Source of the DNA: an uncultured Acidimicrobiales bacterium
GTDB lineage: Bacteria; Actinomycetota; Acidimicrobiia; Acidimicrobiales; Bin134
DNA: 64,000 nt
Direction: 5' to 3'
Assembly (NCBI GenBank): GCA_951813555.1
Contig: OX638344.1
Span: 124,001-188,000 of the forward strand
A program made the translations under genes and the position numbers. Positions 42,867-50,450 of this stretch are shown here, one piece after another. A model generated the notes under the pieces. That model did no database searches. It saw only the letters and a list, made by a program, of their open reading frames with translations, and was not told the DNA's origin. Position 1 is the stretch's first letter; every line of letters begins with the position of its first letter.

Positions 42867-44903
42867 CTAGCTCCATGTCCAGCCGCATTCCTCGGTGACG
42901 GGGCGGATGTGGCGGTAAGCGTCTTCCAGCGAGAAGGCCATCAACCCGAAGTCGGAATTGTCGTGGTCCCGGGCTCGAATTAAGACGGCATCGTAGTCCA
43001 CTGCGTCGTTCAGGAAATCCTCATGGAGGCGTTCGGGGAGGAATGCCGCCATGTTTGTCGTGGATTCATACCAGTCGGCGTCGACCCTGTTGGCGGCAAC
43101 GTATTCTTGCTGCCGTTCCGATCCCCACTCGCCGAACCCCTCTGGAAGGAAGATATAGACAGCGGGTACCCTCCCGTTCATGCCTTCGATGCGGCCTTCG
43201 TCGAACCAGAAGTAGACATCGAGGGTGCCGTCGACCAGGCAGCGCACGACCAGACTGACCCTTGAATCCTCATAGGGGGATGGTCTCGTGTGCCAATCCG
43301 CACGTACCCAGGCGTGGTGTTCCCCTTCTTCGATGCTGCTGGTCCAACGTGTCGGCTGGAAACCCGTTGATTGGCGTTCCGGGGCTGTTCCGCACACCCC
43401 AGCGTCGGGGATGTCCGCATATTCCATGTAGAGATAGTTGGCAGTGCAGCGGAAGATGTCGTTGTGTACGCAAGCCTGGTATTCGTCGTTGTCGGTCAGA
43501 GAGCGGCACGGCCGGATCGAGGCATGGTTCGCCACTAAGGCGTGCGCGGTTTCATGCAGCAACGTCTCCAAGAACGCGTCGAGGCGGCGGATGTGGTGGA
43601 GGGAGGGCTGGTAGCAGCCGATGATGAAATCGCCACCGGTCGCTGTGGCGCAGAGCGACCCTGCGGGGATCAGCGAGTTCGTCGGGGGCGTAACCGGCTT
43701 GCCGTCCACATCGACTTCCGCCCATATCCGCGCGATGAGAGTGGCGGCTTGCCCATCCGACAGAGAGTAGTTGTAGTCCGAATCTTCCCAGTATTCCGCC
43801 CAAGCGCACTGCTCCCACTCATAGACCCCAGGCGAGACAGCGGACGCACATCGGCCCGACGGCTCTGAGGCGGGCACGGTGATGACGGTCAGCCTGCCGG
43901 CCATTGGGTCGCCGTCTCCGTTGGGAGTACCGGCCAACGGCACGGAACACATCTGGGAAAGCGTTTCGACTACTTCGTCGAAACCGGTCATGTCGAACCG
44001 GTAAGTCCGAGCTGCGCCGTCGGCCCCTGTGAAGGTGACGCTAAGAGTCCCGTCGCCTGCTGCCAGCGCCTCGTCGATGAACGAGTCATGCGGGAATATA
44101 GCCGTACCGCCTTGGTCGTGCGCCCACCACCGCTCCGCCAGCGGATTGGTCCTGCCAGGCAGTCGGTAGAAAACCGCCACACTCTCGTCTCCGGGGTCTC
44201 TGCTCAGGGCGTCCTCCGAGTAGATATGGATATCGGGCGAAGCACTGTCGCCGTAGCAGCGGACGTACAGCCACGGTGTTGAGCCTGTGCCGCTGCCGGG
44301 CCGGGTTCCGCGTCTCGCGTAACCTTGGATGTCCCCGTCGTCGTTCTCGGTCGTGAAATACGCCCAACCGGAGATGTTCGCCGGAGAGCCGCTCAGATCG
44401 GGCGTGGGATCAGGAACATTCGCCGCCGCGTGCGCTACTTGCAGTGTCTCTAACGCCTCGGCATCGAGGGTCAGGTAGCAGCCGATCGAGTCGTGCCAGT
44501 TCCACACCAGTCGAGCCAGCACCGCAGCTCCGTCTGCGGTCTTAGCCACATCTACGGGGTTCACCCCGAATCCGTGGTGCTGACTACATAGCTGCGAGGC
44601 CGCTGTCTTTTCGCTGGGAAGGGAGGCTGGGGGAAGTGCTTCCCGGAGGACAGCCGTGGCCCCCTCGTCGAGGGTCAGGTAGCAGCCGATCGAGTCGTGC
44701 CAGTTCCACGCTATCTGTGCGAGCACGATCGTCCCGTCTGCCGTTTTGGCCACATCAACGGGCTGCACCCCAAACTTGTGGTGCTCTGAGCACACCTGCG
44801 AGGCGTCTACCTCGAACTCAGAGGCATCGGACTGGGCTGCGGCAGGGGCGACCGCGGCCAGCACCGCAAGCGATAAGACTCCAGCCGCCAATACCTTCCT
44901 CAT
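42867..44903 (-). CDS. Secreted HExxH (putative zinc peptidase) protein with duplicated N-terminal module
   Basis: This 678-residue protein starts with a Sec signal (MRKVLAAGVLSLAVLAA, cleavage near AAA/QS). Two tandem copies of a ~60-residue module follow, each with C-S-x-HH-x-FGV-x-PVDVAKTADG and then WNWHDSIGCYLTLD. The middle region is unrecognised and has several Cys. Further on, LLHETAHALVANHAS contains HETAH, a zinc-peptidase active-site motif, in a Cys-rich context; the third ligand is not clear. The C-terminal third is unassigned. It is probably secreted and disulfide-bonded. ATG at 44903 sits directly on the signal peptide; an upstream TTG is less likely. It converges with the PhyH gene. 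Confidence 0.75.
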   Translation of the reverse strand: MRKVLAAGVLSLAVLAAVAPAAAQSDASEFEVDASQVCSEHHKFGVQPVDVAKTADGTIVLAQIAWNWHDSIGCYLTLDEGATAVLREALPPASLPSEKTAASQLCSQHHGFGVNPVDVAKTADGAAVLARLVWNWHDSIGCYLTLDAEALETLQVAHAAANVPDPTPDLSGSPANISGWAYFTTENDDGDIQGYARRGTRPGSGTGSTPWLYVRCYGDSASPDIHIYSEDALSRDPGDESVAVFYRLPGRTNPLAERWWAHDQGGTAIFPHDSFIDEALAAGDGTLSVTFTGADGAARTYRFDMTGFDEVVETLSQMCSVPLAGTPNGDGDPMAGRLTVITVPASEPSGRCASAVSPGVYEWEQCAWAEYWEDSDYNYSLSDGQAATLIARIWAEVDVDGKPVTPPTNSLIPAGSLCATATGGDFIIGCYQPSLHHIRRLDAFLETLLHETAHALVANHASIRPCRSLTDNDEYQACVHNDIFRCTANYLYMEYADIPDAGVCGTAPERQSTGFQPTRWTSSIEEGEHHAWVRADWHTRPSPYEDSRVSLVVRCLVDGTLDVYFWFDEGRIEGMNGRVPAVYIFLPEGFGEWGSERQQEYVAANRVDADWYESTTNMAAFLPERLHEDFLNDAVDYDAVLIRARDHDNSDFGLMAFSLEDAYRHIRPVTEECGWTWS

Positions 44904-45005
44904 TGGAATCTGCTTCCAGTCCAACTACGCCACTTCCGTTACCACTCGGAGCGTTCCCAGTCGGCGATGGTTTAGGGGACGGCTGCCGTGCTTGCATCCT
45001 GATGA

Positions 45006-45164
45006 CACACAAGGACGCCACCATCTTCGTCCTTCCACGTCCTCGTGTCCAGCCCTGGCCACTACGCCAACATGACCAGACCAGAGTTCAACTACCTAGG
45101 AGTTGGCATTGCCATAAGAGGATCATCGTTCTGGTTCACCCAGAACTTCGCCCACGACCCCTAG
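45006..45164 (+). pseudogene. 3' fragment of a CAP/SCP (PR-1-like) domain gene
   Basis: The plus-strand frame ending at a TAG reads SSPGHYANMTRPEFNYLG, then VGIAIRG and FWFTQNFAHDP. This is the C-terminal half of the CAP domain (SPGHRxN...GVGxA...WxTQNFG). The N-terminal half is absent: an in-frame stop lies just before it and the neighbouring gene is on the other strand. It is a decayed remnant. The rest of the 334-bp gap between 44904 and 45237 shows nothing else I can name. Confidence 0.65.
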
Positions 45165-45237
45165 ACCAACCACGGGTGGAGTTCACCCCCCTCCCTTGTA
45201 GCTGTTTACCCCGACGAGGAGGCAGCCATGAAGGCGT

Positions 45238-45519
45238 TTAGGGCTGGAGGAGGAAGCGGCGGAGGGCTTCTCGATGGATGGCGCTGACGGTGGTGCCGTC
45301 TTTTTCGGCGCGGTCGGAGATGGCAGCTCGCAACTCGGGGTCGATACGCACGGTGACGACTTCAGAGGGGGCTCGCCCTAGCAAGGGGCGACCCCGCCTT
45401 CGGGTCTTTAGCTCCTCGATGTCGTACTCGCTGGTCTCCACCTCGGCGGCGATACGGGCAATGTCGCTATCGGTGAGAACCCTTCCGGTTCGGGTCTGAT
45501 AAGTCCTTTGCGTGGTCAT
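45238..45519 (-). CDS. Ribbon-helix-helix antitoxin-like protein
   Basis: This 93-residue protein has a disordered, charged N-terminal half with an Arg/Gly/Pro stretch. Its C-terminal ribbon-helix-helix DNA-binding segment has a strand (EVVTVRIDPELRAAI) and a second helix (TVSAIHREALRRFL). It lies 5 nt after the toxin-like gene. Antitoxins of this type bind the toxin with one half and the operator with the other, repressing their own promoter. The order toxin then antitoxin matches BrnT-BrnA-like modules. Confidence 0.75.
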   Translation of the reverse strand: MTTQRTYQTRTGRVLTDSDIARIAAEVETSEYDIEELKTRRRGRPLLGRAPSEVVTVRIDPELRAAISDRAEKDGTTVSAIHREALRRFLLQP

Positions 45520-45524
45520 GGCGG

Positions 45525-45779
45525 CTATTCCTCGTGTTGGGAAAGCAGGTGATGAAACAAGGGTCGCGGAGCCATGGCGTGGATTACCAGCTGTGAGCCC
45601 TTATCGACGTCGAACCAGATGACCTCGAGCATGTTGCCGGAGTGGTCAGGTCCAATAGCCAGAATCCTGGGTGGGTCGGCGTCAGGCTCCAAGTCGACGT
45701 TCGTGACGGCGTGTCCAATGGCATGGAGGATCGCCTGGTTGCCGCAGCCATGCTTGCGAGCCGAACTGTGGATCTCCAC
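45525..45779 (-). CDS. Small toxin-like protein (BrnT/DUF4258-like)
   Basis: This 84-residue basic/acidic protein begins EIHSSARKHG and continues through AILHAIGHAV. The centre reads DLEPDADPPRILAIGPD, with LEVIWFDVDKG and LVIHAMAPRPLF after it. This pattern is common in small actinobacterial proteins paired with ribbon-helix-helix antitoxins, thought to be RNase-like toxins. The start is GTG at 45779; an in-frame stop lies three codons upstream, and a strong promoter ends 8 nt before it, so the mRNA is probably leaderless. Biochemical activity is not shown by sequence alone. Confidence 0.65.
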   Translation of the reverse strand: MEIHSSARKHGCGNQAILHAIGHAVTNVDLEPDADPPRILAIGPDHSGNMLEVIWFDVDKGSQLVIHAMAPRPLFHHLLSQHEE

Positions 45780-45787
45780 ATATGATT

Positions 45788-45817
45788 ATTGTAATACACA
45801 ATTCTTCAGAGCGTCAA
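45788..45817 (-). promoter_or_regulatory. Sigma-70-like promoter of the toxin-antitoxin pair
   Basis: On the minus strand TTGACG (45812-45817) and TACAAT (45788-45793) are separated by 18 bp, each one mismatch from consensus. The predicted start of transcription falls at or next to the toxin GTG. It is the best-formed promoter in the window. Confidence 0.7.
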
Positions 45818-45869
45818 TGAAGAAAGCCGAGAGCCGGTGTTCCGTAACGCGAAGCCTGCGAAAGAGCAT

Positions 45870-46391
45870 CTACCCCAGTTCGGGGCCGAGGATGGAGACG
45901 AAGGAGACCATTTCGCCGGGGTAGCCGCCGAGGTTGTGGACTAGGGCGAGGTTGCGGGTGGACAGGTCGATTTGGCGGTCTTCGCCGGCTTGGCCCCGGA
46001 GCTGGAGCCAGCACTCGTAGTGCATGCGCAAACCGGAAGCTCCCACGGGATGGCCGAAGGCTTTTAGGCCGCCGTCGGTGTTGATGGGCATGTCGCCGTT
46101 GCGCTCGAATGTGCCGGCCAGCACCTCTTTCCAGGCGGTGCCCCGCTCGCAGAAGCCCAGGTCTTCCATGAGGACCATCTCGGTGGGGGTGAAGCAGTCG
46201 TGGACCTCGGCCATGGCCAGCGCTGAGCGGGGGTCGTCGATGCCGGCTTGGCGGTAGGCGTCGGTTCCGGCCATGTCGCACTCCGGGAAGGTGGTGTAGT
46301 CGTAGTCGGGGTCGATCAGCCCGCCGCCGGTGCCCGACACGAACGACAGCGCCTTGATGTAGAGCGGGTCGTCGCAGTACTGGTGGGCGTC
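45870..46391 (-). pseudogene. Duplicated 3' fragment of a thiolase gene
   Basis: This 522-bp block repeats the last part of the intact thiolase gene at 49243-50436 with only a few differences (for example Ile for Val in DMPxNTDGG and GPELG for GPQLG). It keeps AEVHDCFTPTE and AFGHPVGASG but lacks the N-terminal half with the catalytic Cys. Homology stops abruptly near 46391. It is a non-functional partial duplicate and marks one edge of a rearranged segment. Confidence 0.85.
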
Positions 46392-46438
46392 TGGTGTTCC
46401 CGTTGAAGCTAGGCCTGAGGGTCGGTGCGTTGGCCGAA

Positions 46439-47416
46439 CTATGGATATGACGAGTGCGGTAGCGGTGGAACAGGCAGCGTCGTCGGAGTCACTACGTGGC
46501 GGTCAACCGCCGACAGTTCAGCCAGCTCGCGCTCCAGATCTATGACGAGGCCATCAAGATACTTCAAGAATTCTCGATCCGATTCGATTTCGTCGAGCGC
46601 GGACCTGTAACGGTTATCTTGGTCGAGGAGCCGCACCTTGTGCCGAGAAAACACTGTAGCATCGGCGAGTTTTCGTGCCATCTCATTCGCCTGGACCAGG
46701 GATTCCTCGCATGATTTGAGCTGCTCAGCACTCCCATTTCTCTCGTACACTTCTTCCAATACTTGTAGGTTCTTGATTCGAACGCCGCCCGCAGTGACAC
46801 AAGGTGGTAATTTAGTTGATTCTCTTGCTTTTTCTTCTATGACTTCAGGCATGAGTTCACGTCTGAGCTTATAGAGACCAGGGAGAACGTCTCGAGCTGC
46901 ACCGTAACAGCCGCCTCTAGCAAATTCGTTACGTCCTTCGGGTAGCTCGCCGGTAGCATCAAATCTGGCTACATCTTCGGCGGTTTCCCCAGACAAAGTC
47001 AGGAAGTACTGATTGCGCTCAGGCTTTGTAAGCGTATCCACGTATGCGGCCTGCTGAGAATCGCTTCTTCCCGCCAACTGAGAAGCTGAATCTAAACTAC
47101 CAGTAAGATTGAGCGATTGAGCTACCTGCAATACAGCCGCTGCCGGGAAAGCAACCTCTATAGCGTAATCGAAATCTGCATGGTCCATACATTCTTGAAC
47201 ATGCTGCTCTCTGTTGAAAGCTTCCCACAGTGCGATCATATCATCCTCGAACATTCCCTCGGGACTCGTGCGGAAGCCTGGAACATCGCTCAACGATCGC
47301 GCTGGAGCAGAACCACCGCTCGAAGTCGTAGCCAAGATGGCGATCAAGATGGTCGCGAGCACACCTATCGGCCCTATCACACGGAACCAATAAGATCTTC
47401 TGATCTGTACTTTCAT
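46439..47416 (-). CDS. Membrane-anchored hypothetical protein
   Basis: I do not recognise this 325-residue protein. The N-terminus has a short basic stretch and one hydrophobic helix (GPIGVLATILIAILATTS), so it is probably anchored with the rest outside. The body is largely helical with a few Cys (EQHVQECMDHADF, RGGCYGAAR, KLPPCVTAGG, LKSCEESL) that could pair. The last third looks like coiled coil (LDQDNRYRSALDEIESDREF) and ends in a Pro-rich tail. Base composition is more AT-rich than the flanking genes, which suggests acquisition. It lies between the thiolase fragment and transposase debris. Confidence 0.6.
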   Translation of the reverse strand: MKVQIRRSYWFRVIGPIGVLATILIAILATTSSGGSAPARSLSDVPGFRTSPEGMFEDDMIALWEAFNREQHVQECMDHADFDYAIEVAFPAAAVLQVAQSLNLTGSLDSASQLAGRSDSQQAAYVDTLTKPERNQYFLTLSGETAEDVARFDATGELPEGRNEFARGGCYGAARDVLPGLYKLRRELMPEVIEEKARESTKLPPCVTAGGVRIKNLQVLEEVYERNGSAEQLKSCEESLVQANEMARKLADATVFSRHKVRLLDQDNRYRSALDEIESDREFLKYLDGLVIDLERELAELSAVDRHVVTPTTLPVPPLPHSSYP

Positions 47417-47525
47417 CTACCAATTTCTCCAGAATTCAAGGATAGCTCAAAGCAACATCAACGGCATATCCATACCGCCTGAGGTTCCCCCCTTCTTGTG
47501 GAGACATGCTCTATAAGGAGGAGTT

Positions 47526-47558
47526 ATGTCTAGTTCCAAAACTGACGGAGGTTGTTGA
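47526..47558 (+). other. Orphan ribosome site and 10-codon start, possible cut IS left end
   Basis: AAGGAGG at 47515-47521 precedes ATG at 47526 with a short frame (MSSSKTDGGC then stop). The perfect ribosome site before a frame that ends at once suggests the start of an IS3-type orfA truncated by the neighbouring element. The assignment is tentative. Confidence 0.3.
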
Positions 47559-48358
47559 GAGTAGGGGTCTTTCGTGAGGGGAAGATCTGATGGACGACCG
47601 AGAGCAGCGGCGCAAGATCCGGCATCGGTTGGCGGTGCTCCGCTGTGCCGAGGAGGTGTCTGGCAGCGTGGCGGCGACGTGCCGCTACTACGGCATCAGC
47701 CGGACTGTGTTCTACAAGCAGCTACCGCTACGGGGAGCGGGGCGAGGATGGGCTACGGGATCGGTCGTCGCGCCCGCACCACAGCCCGCGGGCGACCCGC
47801 TCCGAGCTGGCAGCTGAGATCGCGTGTCTGCGCCAGCATTACTGCTTCGGCCCGCTGAAGATCTCCATGTACCTCAAGCGCTACTGCGACATCGAGGTCT
47901 CCGACTCGGGGGTGTGGAGGGTGCTCGACCGCCTGGGGTATACGCCTGCTGCGCATCTTCCCCCGCAACAACCAGAAGACCGCTATCCAGTTCCTGGACT
48001 ACGTGCTGGAACGGCTTCCGTTCAGAGTCGAGGCGATCCAGACCGACAACGGCGCCGAGTTCCAATCCGGCTTCCACTGGCACGTCATGGACCGCGGCAT
48101 CCGCCACACCTACATCAAGCCCGCCACCCCGAGGCTCAACGGCAAAGTCGAGAGATCGCACCGCATCGACTCAGAGGAGCTCTACCGCATGCTCGACGGC
48201 GTCGTCATCGACGACACCGACCTGTTCAACGACAAGCCCCCGACAATGAGAGGACTACTACAACTTCGACCGCCCCCACGGCGCCCTAGACGGCCAGACG
48301 CCATATGAAAGACTGAAGCAGAAGACCACCCGACCCTGATGTCAGCGGCCTACGTCAG
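47542..48358. mobile_element. Candidate boundaries of the IS481-type remnant
   Basis: CTGACGGAGG at 47542-47551 is matched by its near-inverse (CTGACGTAGG on the other strand) at 48349-48358, nine of ten positions. These flank the transposase remnant closely and may be its terminal inverted repeats. No clear target duplication is visible, so the ends are provisional. Confidence 0.4.
47590..48339 (+). pseudogene. IS481-type transposase remnant, frameshifted and internally deleted
   Basis: The helix-turn-helix part (MDDREQRRKIRHRLAVLRCA, then VAATCRYYGISRTVFYK) is in one frame. The next piece (GLRDRSSRPHHSPRATRS, then HYCFGPLKISMYLKRY) is in a second frame. The integrase core (IQTDNGAEFQSGFHWHV, then RLNGKVERSHRIDSEELY) is in a third. 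The C-terminal EDYYNFDRPHGALDGQTPYE returns to the first frame. The segment between GVWRVLDRLG and LRIFPRNNQ, which should hold the first catalytic Asp, is missing. The element cannot transpose by itself. The closest family by motif is IS481. Confidence 0.85.
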
Positions 48359-48458
48359 TCGCACACCTAGATCGCTATCCCAAGCGCTCACATCAGGTAC
48401 ACCGACAAACTTGGCATAACGCACTTCTATGTCGTGCCTGGACCGCTGTGCATCATTG

Positions 48459-48821
48459 TCAGTCTGTCTCAGTAACGTTCACAGAATTGCGATTGCTTCT
48501 TGCAATCCTCGCAAACTGTTGTCGCCTCGAACCGAACCACCTGGAAACGGTATCAGCATATTTCAGTACTACCATTCCATAAAGTGCTAGAGAGCCAAGA
48601 AGAAAGGGCAAAGCAACGAGCCCGCTACTCGCATTTGTAATTATGCCAGCTATTGCACACACGCCAATAGTCATTGCAAGAACTCTTACTACTCGCTTTC
48701 CTGTATCAGATGAAAGTGCGTATTCCTCTTTCATATTCCGTATACCCATTGAGTCAAGAACTAGGCAAAGGATCATAAAGAGAAAGATAAACGGAACAAC
48801 GGACAAGATGGTATCAAGCAT
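48459..48821 (-). CDS. Small AT-rich membrane protein, unknown
   Basis: This 120-residue protein has three or four hydrophobic helices (ILSVVPFIFLFMILCLVL, VLAMTIGVCAIAGIIT, LVALPFLLGSLALYGMVVL) and a basic C-terminal tail (RWFGSRRQQFARIARSNR). I recognise no family. The DNA is clearly AT-richer than the rest of the window and codon use differs from neighbours, as expected for acquired DNA. It follows the truncated gene upstream by 42 nt. Confidence 0.55.
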   Translation of the reverse strand: MLDTILSVVPFIFLFMILCLVLDSMGIRNMKEEYALSSDTGKRVVRVLAMTIGVCAIAGIITNASSGLVALPFLLGSLALYGMVVLKYADTVSRWFGSRRQQFARIARSNRNSVNVTETD

Positions 48822-48863
48822 CAGTTTTGCGGTTATCCTCGAAGGATTAACATATTAGCTACC

Positions 48864-49226
48864 TTACTGTCCGCATTGGTAATGGCCAGGATTAACGAAT
48901 GGATTAAGCCCATTCCAACTCCATGACAACCCAATCTTTATCTTGAGGCAAGTATTGCTCATGTAGTATACGGTTAGCGCCCAGGCAAGAATCGTCAGGG
49001 CCAACAATCCGATCAGAGTTGTAATGACAGTAGGGATAACTGTTAGCACGGACACATAGCTTATATGTGTAGATGCTCCAAATACTGCCATGTCTTCGAT
49101 TTCATATCTTGAAAAGTAAATGGTGACAGAAGTCCAGCCCCAATCGAAGGCAGGATCTGCAATGACAGGATAGTGGGTTGTCTGATAATGATTCACTTCA
49201 AATACTAGGGAATTCCCTTCAATCAA
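48864..49226 (-). pseudogene. 5'-truncated gene for a secreted/membrane protein with a YPVIADP segment
   Basis: The frame reads NSLVFEVNHYQTTHYPVIAD, then FDWGWTSVTIYF, a hydrophobic helix (VLTVIPTVITTLIGLLALTI), and a Cys-containing tail (NPFVNPGHYQCGQ). The phrase YPVIADP followed by aromatic strand residues is typical of the C-terminal part of longer exported actinobacterial proteins. The open frame begins only at a TTG beside the thiolase stop, so the N-terminal part was probably lost at the duplication junction near 49242. It is AT-rich like the downstream membrane gene. Confidence 0.5.
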
Positions 49227-49242
49227 GATTCCCGGCAGCCCT

Positions 49243-50436
49243 TCATCCCAGCTGGGGGCCGAGGATGGAGACGAAGGAGACCATTTCGCCGGGGTAGCCG
49301 CCGAGGTTGTGGACTAGGGCGAGGTTGCGGGTGGACAGGTCGATTTGGCGGTCTTCGCCGGCTTGGCCCCGGAGCTGGAGCCAGCACTCGTAGTGCATCC
49401 GCAGGCCCGATGCCCCCACGGGGTGGCCGAAGGCTTTTAGGCCGCCGTCGGTGTTGACGGGCATGTCGCCGTTGCGCTCGAATGTGCCGGCCAGCACCTC
49501 TTTCCAGGCGGTGCCCCGCTCGCAGAAGCCCAGGTCTTCCATGAGGACCATCTCGGTGGGGGTGAAGCAGTCGTGGACCTCGGCCATGGCTAGCGCTGAG
49601 CGGGGGTCGTCGATGCCGGCTTGGCGGTAGGCGTCGGTCCCGGCCATCTCGCACTCCGGGAACGCGGTGTAGTCGTACTCGGGGTCGATCAGCCCGCCGC
49701 CGGTGCCCGACACGAACGACAGCGCCTTGATGTAGAGCGGGTCGTCGCAGTACTGGTGGGCGTCATCTGCCCGCACCACGATGGCCGCGGCCGATCCGTC
49801 GGCCACCCCGGAGCAGTCGAACACCGACAGCCGCCCAGCCACCGAGGCCATCTCGCAGATCTTCTCGGCGGGCATCTCCCGGCGGAACTGCGCCAGCGGG
49901 TTGAGCGCCCCGTTGCGGTGGTTCTTCTCCGCGATCTTGGCCACCACCATGCGCAACTCGTCCTCATCCACCCCGTAGCGGGCAGCGTAGGCGGGCAGCA
50001 CCAGGCTGTACATGGCCGCCGCGGTCAGGTTCCGCTTGGTGCCGTCGTGAGGCGCAGGGGCGGCGTTCAACCCCTGATAGCCGGAGTCTTTGATCTTCTC
50101 CACGCCGATGGCCATCGCCACGTCGTAGGCCCCGCTGGCCACCGCATAACACGCCTGGCGCAGCGCCTCGGAGCCAGTGGCGCAGAAGTTCTCCACCCGG
50201 GTGACCGGCTTGCCCACCAGCTTCAGCGGCTGGCTCAGCGTCAACCCGCTCATCCCGCTGGAGGCCGTGCCCAGCCAGAAGGCGTCCACGTCGTCTTTGG
50301 CCACACCCGCGGAGGCGAATGCGGCGGACGAAGCGTCGATCAGCAAGTCGTCGACTCCCTTGTCCCAATGCTCCCGGAACGGGGTACACCCCATTCCGAT
50401 GATCGCCACCTGGTCCTTGATGCCATGACTGGCCAT
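49243..50436 (-). CDS. Thiolase / acetyl-CoA acetyltransferase (SCP-x type)
   Basis: This is a 397-residue thiolase. The nucleophile lies in VENFCATGSEAL (Cys85), with the second-half motifs AEVHDCFTPTE and AFGHPVGASG (His). It therefore keeps the catalytic set that the 9747 homologue lacks. Thiolases cleave 3-ketoacyl-CoA in beta-oxidation or side-chain degradation. GGAGAGG precedes the ATG and the gene starts 14 nt after the HMG-CoA-synthase-like/OB fusion, so the two products probably form a complex. Its 3' third is duplicated at 45870-46391. Confidence 0.93.
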   Translation of the reverse strand: MASHGIKDQVAIIGMGCTPFREHWDKGVDDLLIDASSAAFASAGVAKDDVDAFWLGTASSGMSGLTLSQPLKLVGKPVTRVENFCATGSEALRQACYAVASGAYDVAMAIGVEKIKDSGYQGLNAAPAPHDGTKRNLTAAAMYSLVLPAYAARYGVDEDELRMVVAKIAEKNHRNGALNPLAQFRREMPAEKICEMASVAGRLSVFDCSGVADGSAAAIVVRADDAHQYCDDPLYIKALSFVSGTGGGLIDPEYDYTAFPECEMAGTDAYRQAGIDDPRSALAMAEVHDCFTPTEMVLMEDLGFCERGTAWKEVLAGTFERNGDMPVNTDGGLKAFGHPVGASGLRMHYECWLQLRGQAGEDRQIDLSTRNLALVHNLGGYPGEMVSFVSILGPQLG

Positions 50437-50450
50437 CGGTCGCCTCTCCC

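Noticed and set aside
47590..48339. Functional transposase with programmed frameshift
   Set aside because: Three frame changes plus loss of the first catalytic Asp segment exceed what one programmed shift could repair.
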